A stretch of 64,000 nucleotides of DNA from positions 39,111,804 through 39,175,803 of the forward strand of contig OX235262.1 in assembly GCA_944472135.2 (NCBI GenBank), given 5' to 3'. Made by a program: the position numbers and the translations under genes. Each line of letters opens with the position of its first letter. Position 1 is the stretch's first letter. This DNA is from Trichobilharzia regenti. Taxonomy: Eukaryota > Platyhelminthes > Trematoda > Strigeidida > Schistosomatidae. Below, piece after piece: positions 1 to 10,464 of this stretch. The notes beneath the pieces are model-generated. The model saw nothing but the letters and a program-made list of their open reading frames with translations. It was not told the DNA's origin and ran no database searches.

Positions 1-354
1 TAGATATGCTACAGCCTATGTTTTCAACCCTATTCCCTACTATTATATCAGTTGAAGTCACTGTATGAAAGGCACTCTGAAGATAAGGACTAACAGTTTT
101 CAACTAAATTCCGAACACAACTAAATTATTCCGAATGGATTCATTTTAAATCGAGACTGTTAATATAACTCTAGGATTTATTGTTCTTCACTCATGAGGT
201 TGTCACGCACCCACAAATCAAGAGCACAATGGCTAAACATAAAGATGGCCCCCGGTTAACATTATTATGCATCCAAATAAAAAATATACATCAGTCCAAT
301 AAATCACAAATGGAGAATAGCCGCAGCTCAGTTAGATGATTTGATGAAGTTGTG
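1..354. other. Left edge, unassigned repeat-like sequence
   Basis: No gene seen. The stretch at about 310-420 (a pattern like gatggttta.ttgcgaagctttcat) recurs in diverged form at about 23335-23370, 23590-23640, 24385-24440 and 52765-52810, so it belongs to a dispersed repeat abutting the gypsy end. Confidence 0.35.
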
Positions 355-358
355 TTCT

Positions 359-1100
359 CTAAGCTAGATGGTTTATTTGCGAAGCTTTCATCGCCCTACA
401 AGGTAAAATCTTCAGTGGGCCTTCATATTTCTTCACTAGTTTATGATTCATCTCTCTTGATGGCCTTGAATGTGGCTGGCGGTAGTACAACCGGCATCGG
501 TTTTCAAGGTGTTTCGTATCCCTAGGAGAACCAAAGGAGGTGATTCGATTCAGTAGGTATTCTTTGCAGCTGATAAACCAGCTTTCAACTGTCGATGTAA
601 GCGTCTGAACCATAGCATTAGCTTGAGCAAGGTAGGCTGTCGTTCTAAAACTCATACAACCTATGATTTTAGTCAAGGCGGGGGATAAGCAGCTTCCGAA
701 TTGCCGCCCGCGATCAGTTGTTATGGTGGATGAGCATCCAAAGTTTGCGATATATTGTTCGACGAAGACACTTGTGACTGTTTCAGCAGATGCATAGTTG
801 AGAGGTACTGCTTCAGGCTATCGTATGAAACGGTCGATGAAGGTTAAGATAGGTGCCATTCCGGAGTAGGTCCGGCTCAATCGACATGAACTTGTTCGGA
901 ACAGGCGTCAGGGTTGAGGAAGATACCAAGAGGGCTTGCAAATCTCGCAAGCTAAGCGGATGAGTGCCCATTCCCTTACTTCTTTATTAATACCAGGCCA
1001 ACAAGGCTGACTTGTTACGAGCTTGACGGCAGCTCGAAAATCTGGGTGGGATAAGCCATGCTACGTATTGAAGACATTACGGCGGTAACTTTTATGCATG
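359..1100 (-). pseudogene. Integrase remnants of the gypsy element
   Basis: The minus strand shows LSHPDFRAAVKLVTS and CWPGINKEVREWA, the segment after the HHCC zinc-binding region. The frame 676-359 gives FRTTAYLAQANAMVQ, the core-domain motif around the catalytic Glu with Glu replaced, then a frameshifted PLVLLGIR segment. Inactive. Confidence 0.75.
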
Positions 1101-1577
1101 ATGAGACGAGTACTCGTGGAAAAGTCACATAGAATAGTGCTCTTCCCTTAAGGTTCCCCAGCTGATTGTAGTGTTGTTTTACAACTCATGTCGAAGCTCA
1201 GTATCTTCTTTTTGAAGACGAGCACGACAATGCATCTGCCATAGTGTTGTTCACCCCGGATATTTGGCGAATATCCGATGTAAGCTGTGAAACGTTGTTC
1301 AGTTGTCGTGATTCTCTAGGTGAATACTTATGTCAGCCACGTCTCGTAAACCGTCAATGCCCAGCTCTTGCTACGCTGGGACTCACTCTGTTCCTTGAAG
1401 TTTCTCAGAAACGCTTGGTAATAACGGACGCAAAACCAAAACACCGATTGTCCACTCGAGAATTCTTTATTGTAACACCAACATATATGCAACTTTAAAT
1501 TAAGTTTTAACTAAGGTCTGTAAACAAATATTACAATAATAAATCACAATATTACTTCTGACAGTTTTGGCCTGACT
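1101..1577 (-). other. Decayed pol linker of the gypsy element
   Basis: Lies between RNase H and integrase. No uninterrupted domain is readable. A plus-strand frame at 1244-1498 is antisense to this and has no recognisable content. Confidence 0.4.
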
Positions 1578-1971
1578 TCATTCTGAACAGCGATCGATGA
1601 GACAATGACTGGTGTATCGATGTCTCCGCGAAAATATAGGGAAGTTGTGTTTGAGCAAACAACCATGCATTGATCGTTCAATCTTCAAATACATTGACAA
1701 CTTATCTGAAGTTGAGTTCATAGAGCACGTCAGAGGTTTGTGGTCAGTGAAAATGATAAATTCACGACCCTCCACTGATTGCTGAAAACGATGTATAGCA
1801 CAGTACATAGCCAGAAGTTCTCTGCCGAATGTGCTGTACTTTGTCTCCACTAATCAAGTAAAAGGAGAGTGGTTGCCACTCTCTGTTAACTAGTTGTTGT
1901 AGAACTGCGCCTATTGCAGTGTCTGACGCATCAGCCGACATACTTGATGGTGCCGTTGGATCCTGATACAT
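1578..1971 (-). pseudogene. RNase H of the gypsy element
   Basis: Two overlapping frames give SADASDTAIGAVLQQ (first catalytic Asp) and YSTFGRELLAMYCAI with FIIFTDHKPLT (catalytic Glu and Asp), separated by a frameshift near 1850. Confidence 0.8.
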
Positions 1972-2301
1972 TAGGAGTGTGTTGTCCGCAACAGCTTTTT
2001 TAAACTGAGTGAAAGCGTTTCGAGCAGACGCGTCAAGTGGACTTGTTATTCCCCTGAAGCAGGGCTGTTAATGGCTGAATCAGAGAGGTACAGTTAGGAA
2101 TGAAGCGTTGGTGATAACTTACCAAGCCGTTAAAAGTGCGCAGACTTTTCACTATCTGTGGCTCTGGAAAGTTCACTCCTGAACTTCGCTAGCCAGTAGG
2201 TGGTGTGGCCGAGAATGTTGAGCGAGCTAATGCCTATCCGACGCTTGAATATCGATGGTAACACCATGTGGGAGTAACCTTTCGAATGCCGAGTAAAAGT
2301 G

Positions 2302-2760
2302 TCAAAAGTGAGTTTCCTTGTCTGGATTAGCAGTGAGGCAGTCGTCTAAGTATGCGTTTACAAAGTAGAGACCGCGGAATACTCCATCAATGAAGCTCTG
2401 GAGTGTTTGTGCTGCATTCTGGAGACCGAATGGCATACGTGGAAATTCAAAAAGTCCGAAATGCATAATAATAGCCGTTTTTGGATTATCTTTTGGTGCC
2501 ATTAGGATTTGGTTATACGCACCAGAGAATGTTGCCGTCAAGTCATGTATGTGATGCAATGGATAACAGTCAGGAGTTGTTTTAGCTTTCACTCACCGGA
2601 AATCACCAGTGGTTCGCCAATCGTCGCTATCTTTTTGCGCCACCATGTGCACTGGGGATGCCAATGGCTGCTCGATGGCAGAACGACGCAGAGGTTGGGC
2701 ATACAGTCGAATTCACTTATCTCCAGTCTTAGTTTCTCAGGAGCAAGTCGTCGTGCCTAA
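2302..2760 (-). pseudogene. Reverse transcriptase of the gypsy element
   Basis: The minus-strand frame 2592-2302 shows TPDCYPLHHIHDL, PRMPFGLQNAAQTLQ and AYLDD, that is the RT motif with active-site YLDD. The frame ahead of it (SSSHWHPQ and a broken GEPLV) supplies the N-terminal fingers. A small deletion or frameshift removes the first catalytic Asp region between DLTATFSG and AYNQI. Confidence 0.85.
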
Positions 2761-2989
2761 GATGTGACCGGTTGTTATGATGTCGTGATGCAATGTATAA
2801 CATTGCTGGTTATGCACGTCAGATCGTTAGAGGGCAATTAAACCCCGAGTACTTGTCAACAATAGACTAGAAAGTTGGATCAAAGATCGGCTTCTTCTCA
2901 ACCAGTGACAAGCCGAGATCCTATGTAGGGGATCCCTTTGATAGACAGACTAGTAGTATTGTCAATCAGACGTTTTCGGCGGACGTCCA

Positions 2990-3245
2990 CGAGTAAATCA
3001 TGATTAAGTAGGTCCGTGCCAATGATGGGCATTGTAACGTCAGCGAGAAGAAAAATCCAATGAATAGGTTTGCGCAAACCTACGTTCAGGCAGACGTATT
3101 TCCTACCAAAGGTTGCAATTGGTTTTCCATTTGCAGCCTATAAGTTGAAATTAGGCTCTTTCTGTTGATCTGCTGCTGTAGCAGGAAGGACGCTGACTTC
3201 AGCGCCTGTGTCGACTAAATATCGAGTCTGGCAGATCACATCATG
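2990..3245 (-). pseudogene. Retroviral-type aspartic protease of the gypsy element
   Basis: The minus strand encodes TRYLVDTGAEVSVLPA with the catalytic DTG triad. An in-frame stop follows about 15 residues later, then IIGTDLLNHDLLVDVRR, the conserved C-terminal protease segment (G.D.L....L..D). Confidence 0.75.
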
Positions 3246-3299
3246 AATGTAAAGTAGGCGGCTAGTGCCACCGGCGACGGTTGCCGCTAACGCGTGCCG

Positions 3300-3410
3300 G
3301 CAGGATAGCTTCCCACAATCTTCGAGACATTGCCGAAATTACAAGGTTTTCGGCAATATTTCGCTTCCTGTCCATAGGTGTTGTGATACAAGTACCAGTC
3401 AAGGTTTTGT
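3300..3410 (-). pseudogene. Zinc-knuckle-like Cys cluster after gag
   Basis: The minus strand encodes YHNTYGQEAKYCRKPCNF, resembling the Cys/His cluster at the gag-protease junction of flatworm and arthropod gypsy elements. Short and out of frame with its neighbours. Confidence 0.45.
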
Positions 3411-3448
3411 AGTGAACGTGGCTTGGTCTTAGGTCGACCACGTGAGTT

Positions 3449-4298
3449 TCACCGTTGAGAGGAGTTGGGACGACGATAGGACGAATTACAAGTTATGGGT
3501 GACCTAAGCATCTGCTGGATGGAGCTGCATAACTCTATCACTGCAGTATCCTTACTCGAAGTCTGTTTGGCAACTGAGCATATTTCAGTAACTAACCGTT
3601 TAGTTATTTCTAGAATTTTATCTGCAGAAACGGCTAAGTCATCTATAATAACACCCTGAAGTGACAAGTGCAGTCTGTACTGGCTGTGGCAGTTTGGATA
3701 TGAAGAGTTCCCCGAAAAGTCTCTCATCGGACTGACTTTGGCCAATAACCTCTCTCATTCTAGTTAGCATGCTCACGGCTGACTGACCCCCTTGTATTTT
3801 ATACAGTGTGGAATCAAGCTGTAATCAAAAATAAAAAAATTAAAACAAAAAAATATAAAAAAATAAGTAACTGGACGTCACGAAATAATTCGTCCAGACG
3901 CCGTCGGTCCGTGGTAACGTTTTCCTTAGAAGGGATGTTTTGAGCAACTCGCACGAGCTACTTACCTCTGGACTCGACATCTGCACAGTTACGCACTTGC
4001 TGAATTCCCGCGATAGGGCGTGAAAAACTGCGAGGAACTGTGAACGCTGATCGGTTATCCCATGCCCACTAAAATCAGACTCAGATATCTGAAACCATGT
4101 TTCGGCGTTATCTGGCCAAAATGTTATGAGCTGAATGGTTTTGGCAGTTGAGCGAATGCGAATGACCTTACGAGTATGATCACTCATGGCCGAGTATATA
4201 CATAGTTTGAAAGTAGTAGAAGGATAACTACAAAATGTAACGAACTCACCTGATTTGTCTGGGTATTTACCAAAGATGAAGTTCGTGGTTGGGGTCAC
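3449..4298 (-). pseudogene. gag-like capsid fragments of the Ty3/gypsy element
   Basis: The frame from 4298 contains ITFWPDNAETWFQ and GITDQRSQFLAVFHAL, the gag pattern of Ty3/gypsy elements (F...P..WF...E..F...I.....F..V...L). After an interruption by an A-rich insertion around 3785-3865, the frame from 3745 contains DLAVSADKILEITKRL, the usual C-terminal capsid segment. Non-functional because of the break. Confidence 0.75.
3785..3865 (+). mobile_element. SINE-like 3' fragment inserted in the gypsy gag
   Basis: tgtggaatcaagctgtaatc followed by an A-rich tail interrupts the minus-strand gag frame. The same 20 bases occur at about 5511-5530 and, inverted, near 63800, where they form the 3' end of a tRNA-like SINE. 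A 5'-truncated retroposed copy is the simplest reading. Confidence 0.6.
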
Positions 4299-4383
4299 CA
4301 GTTTAGAGGCTGACGGTATAGACGTTTGCGAATTGTGAGGAGTATATTAACGCAAAATCTTATGCCAACAACTTCTATAGTAT

Positions 4384-4652
4384 TCGTTCTTCGTGGACCA
4401 AAGGCAAAGCAAAAGACACTATTTGATCGTCCAAACTACGAGATATATTTGGGAACCAAAATCGTAGACCAAGATGAATGCTTAGCTGACTAGTCATCGT
4501 GCACGAACGTGACACAACGGCGTACCAAATGGCATGGATGTGTTGACCGGAAGCCTTCAGCTAAACAAGTCGACTCAAACTCTAAGAGTCAGCATCCAAT
4601 GTTCACTGATGATTACTGTGGTTAATAATTTTGGGAAATTATTTACCACTTA
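4384..4652 (+). repeat. Left inverted arm of the fold-back element
   Basis: Pairs with 5037-5292. The outer end carries gaccaaaggcaaagcaaaag, the inner end gggaaattatttacc. Confidence 0.7.
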
Positions 4653-5036
4653 AAAATAGGAGCACACAGGTTTATTGGTCAAGAAACGTGGTGATTTACA
4701 GTTATCTTTACGCATCTCTGTACAGAACATGATTTAACCTAAGTATGAGGACTCCTGCGAAAGGTTGGTGGGTTAACATGGAGATTATTCCATATAACTA
4801 CTTTTTAACATGGCATTTTTATACATAAATGTTTCTTTCAAATTACGCATTTCTGCTTCGGGGGCGTCTGATTGGTCGAGGTCTATATTAGTCGGTTTCG
4901 TTATAGGCAGCTATAGTTAAGAGTCACCTTATACAATCTTTTTACCCTAACAATGACCCTAATCTTTCCTTAACCTAACTGTAACGTGAAAATATCCCGA
5001 AACTAACCCCAGTCGAACTTGAAGCGTCGGTGGTAC

Positions 5037-5292
5037 AGTGTGTAGCGGTAAATAATTCCCCAAAATTATTGACCACAGCAATCACTCATTGGATGCTGAC
5101 CACCACTGTTTAAGTCGACTTGTTTAGCTGAAGGCTTCCGGTCAAGCATCCCCGCCATTTGGTACCTCGTCGTGTCACGTGCACGATCACTAGCTAGCTA
5201 AGCGTTCGTCTAACGGCTGGTTTCGGTTACTAAATATATATCTTGGTTTGGACGATCAATTATTGGCTTTTGCTTTGTCTTTGGTACGCGAG
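5037..5292 (-). repeat. Right inverted arm of the fold-back element
   Basis: Reverse complement of the left arm with scattered substitutions and short indels. The inner end reads ggtaaataattcccc. Confidence 0.7.
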
Positions 5293-5364
5293 AATAAATT
5301 AATTAGAAGTTGTTGAACGAGATATCAATTAAACCTTTAATATCCGTCAACCTTTAAAAGTGGT

Positions 5365-5545
5365 TAGGATTCTTGCCGACCATGAACATGGTCCAGAGTT
5401 CGAGCCCACACCGGCGCCCACCTGATATCTATGGTCGGCCTGCGAAATTTGGGCTACCGATATCCACGCTGAAAATTCCATACTTGTACCCAAAATAAGG
5501 TGTGGAATCAAGCTGTAATCAAAGATCAAATAATGTCGCCCTCGT
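5365..5545 (+). mobile_element. tRNA-like SINE (family C), 5' truncated
   Basis: Begins in a tRNA-like head (cttgccgaccatgaacatgg and B-box-like gagttcgagccc), followed by a body with cacctgatatctatggtcgg and ending tgtggaatcaagctgtaatc. Head and body match, in inverse orientation, 63770-63945. Confidence 0.65.
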
Positions 5546-5660
5546 TAGGTTAAACTAACCCTAACCTGTTCTTAGCCTCACCCTCAACTTAATCTTCCCC
5601 AAACCTAACCTGAAACTTGCCAGATATCCCACTTTATAACACAACACTTCATTGAGTATA
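5545..5660 (-). repeat. Dispersed repeat rich in ttaggtt/aacctaa
   Basis: The reverse complement matches about 22575-22690: both hold gaagtgtt, gggatatctg.caagtttc and a series of ttaggtt-like units. Part of a family that also shows in the core of the fold-back element (about 4920-5010). Confidence 0.5.
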
Positions 5661-6750
5661 TTTCGTTCATTATTTCACTATTATTTACCTGATCCCACTT
5701 ACTTGCCTACTAAGAGTGTAATTCCCTCTATACCAACTGTAAACATGCTTTTTAATCTAATTTGTATACTTGTATTATATGTGTATACAGACCGATTTTA
5801 TATGTACTTCGCAAACATTTGTCAATTTACTGTTGAATATTACCTTGACACAATTTCGAAATTTGACTACTGCTACAATACACGATCGTACTCTTCGCAA
5901 GTGCCTTTTGATTTACGTTGTGGGCGTCTAGTAGACACAATGTCTGCGCACATTAATAAGAACGAAGAAATACTAGAATATACGTGTACGGCAGTTTAGT
6001 CAAATAACGCACGCAACTAGAGTTTCAAGGTTACTGGCGTGGTCACACTGTCGGCATTTACCGGTACTTAAAGCTTAAATTTGCCACATTGTCCGAGTTA
6101 CATAACACCTTGTGAGCTGTCATCGAGGCAGCTTAAAAAGACAAGAGACAGCAGACTGAAATGATTAAGACGTTCTACTGAGGCCCCATGTTCCACTCAG
6201 AATTTATATGGTTAATGAAGAGGGAGAATATCATTGAAAAAATATAGTTTTAGCTATCTGTTTATTATAAATGTATTGATGAATAAAAAACAACCATTGC
6301 TGCTCAAAGTTCACTGCTTATTACTTTTTAAATAACTTTTTTCTCTCACCAAAATAGTCTGTTTCTTTACAAATTAGCATAAGCCAAAAAGTTCAGTGTT
6401 CAACAGCTTTAAAGATACTTCCAATAAATAAAATACCCAATGTGTAATTAGCAGTTGATGTTTTTGTTGTCACTTCATGCACATAAGTAGTTGTATCATT
6501 GGAATTCAGGCTGTGATTTAATTCTTACGACATTGAACATTGCAGTGATAAAAGAAATAATCTTCTTGGACATATAATACAAATCATCTGATTATAACAC
6601 AGGTGTATTAGATATTAATGTTTGTAAAGTAATGCTGTGGTGGTGTGATACAGAAAATGTGTTCCAACGAAATATTATTCACACATATATCCACAGTTCA
6701 TTACCGCGTTTTCAAGAGAATACTTTGTATATTTGAACATTCATAATGAG
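5661..6750. other. Upstream region, no gene supported
   Basis: An AT-rich frame at 5652-5999 has no family resemblance and no proper start context. At about 6178-6205 a short match to the end of RTE-type elements (aggccccatgttccactca) is seen. Otherwise nothing. Confidence 0.3.
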
Positions 6751-6754
6751 ACAG

Positions 6755-6845
6755 ACTGGGAAAAACGATGGACTGAGACGAAGAAAACAATAACGTTTAT
6801 GGGACAAAATACATAGTATATTGTATTTACAAAACCCTCAGAAGT
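6755..6845 (-). repeat. Dispersed repeat, inverse copy of 27045-27145
   Basis: cagactgggaaaaacgatgg and the following text read as the diverged reverse complement of the segment in intron 5. Confidence 0.45.
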
Positions 6846-6849
6846 TTAA

Positions 6850-7535
6850 GCCATAAATAGACAAATCAGCTATCCAATAAAATTATCATGTCAGTACATG
6901 CATAAATCATAACTTTACAGCTAACAAAAAAGTTTGTTCATCCTAAAACATTCCAATATGTTTAACATAAATGCGTCTGTAGTACTCTATTAGATAAAAC
7001 TCCACCTAGGTAGGCGATTTCAGTGAATTCAAGCATTCATTTATGTAATTTTTGTGCTATTTCTTACACCATCACCAGGGAAAGTGACGCTTTCAGAAGA
7101 CCTGTGGTCAGTAAAATAGATAAACACCTCACCACTCCCTATACAACCGGTTCCCTTTATTAATTTGAATAAAGAAAGAACGAACGTATTTGCAGGGTGA
7201 TAGGAGCTCGTCTTATTTCATGGATTCTCTTCAACTGCGTACAAACGGAGTCTGGTAAAAATGCTCTTCAGCAAAGCTAGGGTGTTATGTTCAGAAGATA
7301 AGATCGAAGAGGAACTCGCAGTTATCGAAAACAACTTTAGAGGAACTGGATATTCTCGGAAGTTCATATCAAAATATGGGAAGGTAAAGCACCTAGACGG
7401 AAATCCAAAATGGTTGGAAAAAAACTAGTTTTTTCCCGTCTAGCATATAGAGGGGAAGAAGTGTCCACAAGAACAAAAAAAAGAAATAAGGAACATTGAA
7501 AAAAATTTCCTGCTGCCAGACTCATTCGCACTTAA
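6850..7535. other. Unassigned AT-rich stretch
   Basis: No gene. About 7140-7210 resembles the 3' piece shared by 13690-13830, 21290-21385 and 28710-28815. Confidence 0.25.
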
Positions 7536-7538
7536 AAA

Positions 7539-7880
7539 ATGGTGTGCTTGTCAACGCAATCAAAAGTAGGTAAGTATCCTGCTGATATCAAGTCCACCTG
7601 CACTTGGGGTAGCAAGATCGAGAGGAAAGCTTCTGCTAGATTTTCTGAGCATATATCTATAAGTCTCCGTTTGAAATGCAGCAAAGTATTCTCAAGTGCA
7701 ATTGTTAGGCACCTAATTGACTTAGGACACACAGTGGAAATTAGTCCGGCTTTCAAACAATCAATATACAAAGAAAACCATGGTTAGTTACTTCGGTTTT
7801 CAGAAGTTATTACCATCAAAAGATTTCGGCCCAACTTATGTATACAGAAAGATAGTGTGACTAATCTCTCACTGCCCTGG
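7539..7880 (+). mobile_element. Penelope-like/GIY-YIG domain fragment
   Basis: The plus strand encodes RFSEHISISLRLKCSKVFSS and IVRHLIDLGHTVEISPAFK, the C-terminal part of the endonuclease-type domain found on schistosome Penelope-like elements (EH.P..L.....SSI..HL.D.GH.V....AFK.IY). The GIY-YIG start itself is damaged (KSTCTWGSKIERKASARF). Relic. Confidence 0.55.
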
Positions 7881-8494
7881 TAACCATAATTGTTTTGTTC
7901 GTGTGCTTTTGTGTTTTGTTATGTTGCACAACATTCCACTCAATCTCGATTTTGATTTTCACTCACTAAGTTCAACTCACTATTAAGGTCCCAAATCTAC
8001 TAAATTAAATTATTTTATCTATTTTATAATTTTACTTCACTATTCACCCCCATGCGCCTGAAATCTCCATCATAATATGTGTAAATTTACTCAGTCGTTC
8101 TATCTTGCATTTTGACTCTTTTCTATCATTGTTTCCAAGCAAAATCTGAAATCTGCCCTCTAATTGTCCAACTATTATACACAAAGTAACTCTTTTAACA
8201 CCATATAATTAATCTGCTCATATTATCTGTAGAATGATGTTGCCTAGACTTTCTATGTATAACTTGAAGTCATTGCAAAAAGGAAGTTCAAAAACTTTGT
8301 AACTTATATCAGATTTTGTTTTGTATGTATACAGTTGAAGAGAAGCTACAAAATAAAGCGAGCTGCAAATCTGTTCATTATTTCTTTATTCAAACGTCAT
8401 CATTGTTTCCACTATAAACAAAAAAAATACAAAAGAATCAACAAAAAAGAATTGAATTTCCTATTGACTGAGTAGTATGTTGGACAGAAATGCG

Positions 8495-8882
8495 TAGTTT
8501 ATGCTGACATGTCGATTTCCTATTAAGTAACCAGAACACCAGTAAAACAGTGGATGATGCCTCAGTGTTTGAAGTGGCGGGTCTCAGTGACATCACAATC
8601 ATCTTTCAATGGGTAGCAAGTACTTCCAGTTGATAAGTTCTAAGTAAAATCGCCAAAGTGAAAGTAGAAAAATACAGTAATGTTTGAAGATAAAAGCGTG
8701 ACACTCATTACAACGAACTTCGAGCCAGTTACACCTCGGCGAAATAACTAGATTGATTCTAGCAGAACAGTCACGTTTTGAACTCTACTGTCACTGCAGT
8801 TTTTTTTTGAGATTTAACCATAGCCTAAGTGACAAAATGCTTTTGAGCCTATATGATGGAAGACTAACAGTCTGCAAAGATC
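8495..8882. repeat. Partial copies of the long inverted repeat family (intron-4 twin)
   Basis: 8510-8640 is in the same orientation as 8930-9060, and 8645-8882 is inverted relative to 9240-9480. Together with the following unit this forms an imperfect palindrome. A plus frame at 8753-9046 spans it and is not a gene. Confidence 0.6.
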
Positions 8883-9495
8883 TAGCAATATATTCGACAG
8901 ACATAATTAGTCTATGTCGACATATCAACCTCCTACTATGCACTCAGTGCTCCAGTGGAACAGTGGATAACGCTTCGGTGTTTGAAACGATGGAACTCAG
9001 CAGGAGAACAATCACCTTTCAATGGGCATCAAGCACTTCCAGTTAGTGAGTCCTAAACTGGATGAAAAGGCATATGCTAGATTCCCCTCCTAGCTTCCAT
9101 CAATCAAATATAGACGCAAACAGTATTTATCTAGTGTTTTATATTCAAGAATTATGAAATGAAAAGCTTAAATGTTCGAACAAGGCTGCTTTCGAAATTC
9201 GTTGTATCGCAATGTGTGTGTTAGTTGGCTTCGCAGAGTGTGAGTCTTCCATCGTCTAGGCTCTAAAGCATTTTTGTTAATTACGCTATGATTGAATCGC
9301 CAAAAAGAGAACTAGAGTGACAGTAGAGTTCAAAACGTGACTGTTTTGGCTAAAATCAATCTAGTTGTTTCATAGAGGTGTAACTGGCTTGAAGTTCGTT
9401 GTAATGAGTTTTACGATTTTATCTTTAATCATTAGCGCATTATTATAATATCACTTTGACGAATTCAGGATTATTGATACTTTTATCAGTTGAGA
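8883..9495 (-). repeat. About 0.6 kb repeat, inverse of 26045-26715
   Basis: Long near-exact blocks are shared on opposite strands, for example caatgggcatcaagcacttc, gaggggaatctagcatatgc (inverted) and aaaacagtcacgttttgaac (inverted). It contains tRNA-like text (cagtggataacgcttcggtg), so may be a composite SINE. Confidence 0.8.
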
Positions 9496-9594
9496 AGGAG
9501 ATGAAATAGGTACTAATTCTACCTAATTTTAAATAAAGTTTTATGAAATAATTTACAGATGAACTACTTTTATATATATGTGAAATATGCATAC

Positions 9595-9665
9595 TGAGAG
9601 CGTCGATGTTTCAGTGGATAGAATCCCCGACAGCCCCACCCGTGGTCTTATGGTATGATAAAAGC
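9595..9665 (+). mobile_element. Possible SINE family B head fragment
   Basis: gagcgtcgatgtttcagtgg and the following gaatccccgac resemble the tRNA-like head of family B. Too short to be sure. Confidence 0.3.
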
Positions 9666-10240
9666 CTGTAGACAGAATAACACATTAAACCAGATAAATA
9701 CAAAATAAAAAATATATTATGTGAATTGTTTCTTCCATCAACAGTCCAAAGACTGAAAGTCGAAAACTACATTCATTCTTTTGAATATACTACTGATTGG
9801 TATAGTTAGCATATACCACGCATTTTGGTTTTGAAAATAAAATAAAAAAATTAATGAACTATGAAATATCTGTATCAAGAAAACTATGAATTCTATGCAT
9901 AAATAAATTTAAACATTCAACTGAAAATGAGCTTTAAACAATTTCAATGAGGGTTGAGAATTACTGACACATATCATCATCAGTCGAAAACAAAGTCCAA
10001 CCTTCTCATCACATCATTTTAAATAGATTGAACAGCGTTGTTTTTAAAAAGTAATAATAATAAGGGTTGTGCTACAATTGTACATTGACCAAAACACTCA
10101 TTGATATCATCTTATATTGCCTATCTATTGAATACCTTTAATCTTTAGACAAGTTAAAAGAAAAGAAAATAATGATAACTCGTAAAGTGATTGAATGCGT
10201 CAGCAATATGACAATGTTCGCTGATATTCACACTTCACAA
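9666..10240. other. Region upstream of the legumain start
   Basis: AT-rich with no recognised element. It probably holds promoter and 5' UTR, but no specific site can be named. Confidence 0.3.
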
Positions 10241-10259
10241 TATATATATATATATATAT
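10241..10259. repeat. (TA)n microsatellite just upstream of legumain
   Basis: Uninterrupted TA run ending about 46 bases before the ATG, likely in the 5' UTR or core promoter. Confidence 0.8.
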
Positions 10260-10305
10260 TTACTAAGTCTAAAGGATAGTTAAACCTGTGGAATATTTTG
10301 GAAGA

Positions 10306-10464
10306 ATGTTTCTTTCCATTTTTCTTATATACATTTTACAAGTTCTATTGGTGAAGTCAAGACTACCTGAGGATTTTGAATTCTCTGATGCAAATGTTGA
10401 CGATAATCATAAATGGGCTGTTTTGGTGGCTGGATCAAAAGGCTTTTATAATTATAGGCATCAG
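10306..10464 (+). CDS. Legumain exon 1: signal peptide and start of mature enzyme
   Basis: Residues 1-53. Hydrophobic signal peptide [18 protein letters not shown], a short acidic pro-segment, then [18 protein letters not shown], the opening beta strand of all legumains. Inferred removal of the pro-segment after N30 would leave VDDNHKW as mature N terminus, as known for Sm32. Donor gtaaga at 10465, phase 0. Confidence 0.95.

Larger units (their letters stand above)
355..4310 (-). mobile_element. Degenerate Ty3/gypsy LTR retrotransposon
   Basis: Read on the minus strand the domains follow in the classic order: gag (4298 to about 3300), aspartic protease (about 3240-2990), reverse transcriptase (about 2760-2300), RNase H (1971-1578), integrase (about 1100-360). 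Every domain has stops or frameshifts, so the element is dead. No flanking LTR pair is recognisable; the inner ends lie close to unrelated repeats at both sides. Ty3/gypsy families are well known in schistosomes, but I do not assign this copy to a named one. The domains are listed separately. Confidence 0.85.
4384..5292. mobile_element. Fold-back element with about 0.26 kb terminal inverted repeats
   Basis: 4384-4652 is an inverted, diverged copy of 5037-5292. Matching segments include ttgatcgtccaaac, accggaagccttcagctaaa and aagtcgact, all present on opposite strands in the two arms. The 0.38 kb core has no coding frame. This is typical of a non-autonomous DNA (fold-back/MITE-like) element, but no transposase or target duplication was recognised. 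Confidence 0.7.

Noticed and set aside
1083..1120. Hammerhead-like gatgaga...gtggaaaagtc text
   Set aside because: The first core base is wrong and it lies antisense to the gypsy integrase region; stems I and III do not pair.
5652..5999. 115-codon plus-strand frame
   Set aside because: No ATG at its start, no recognisable domain, composition like the surrounding AT-rich DNA, and it overlaps a repeat edge.
8753..9046. 97-codon plus-strand frame
   Set aside because: Spans the palindromic repeat cluster and crosses from one repeat orientation to the other.
10288..10305. Upstream in-frame GTG start for legumain exon 1
   Set aside because: Non-ATG, and the ATG at 10306 starts the signal peptide directly, as in related enzymes.
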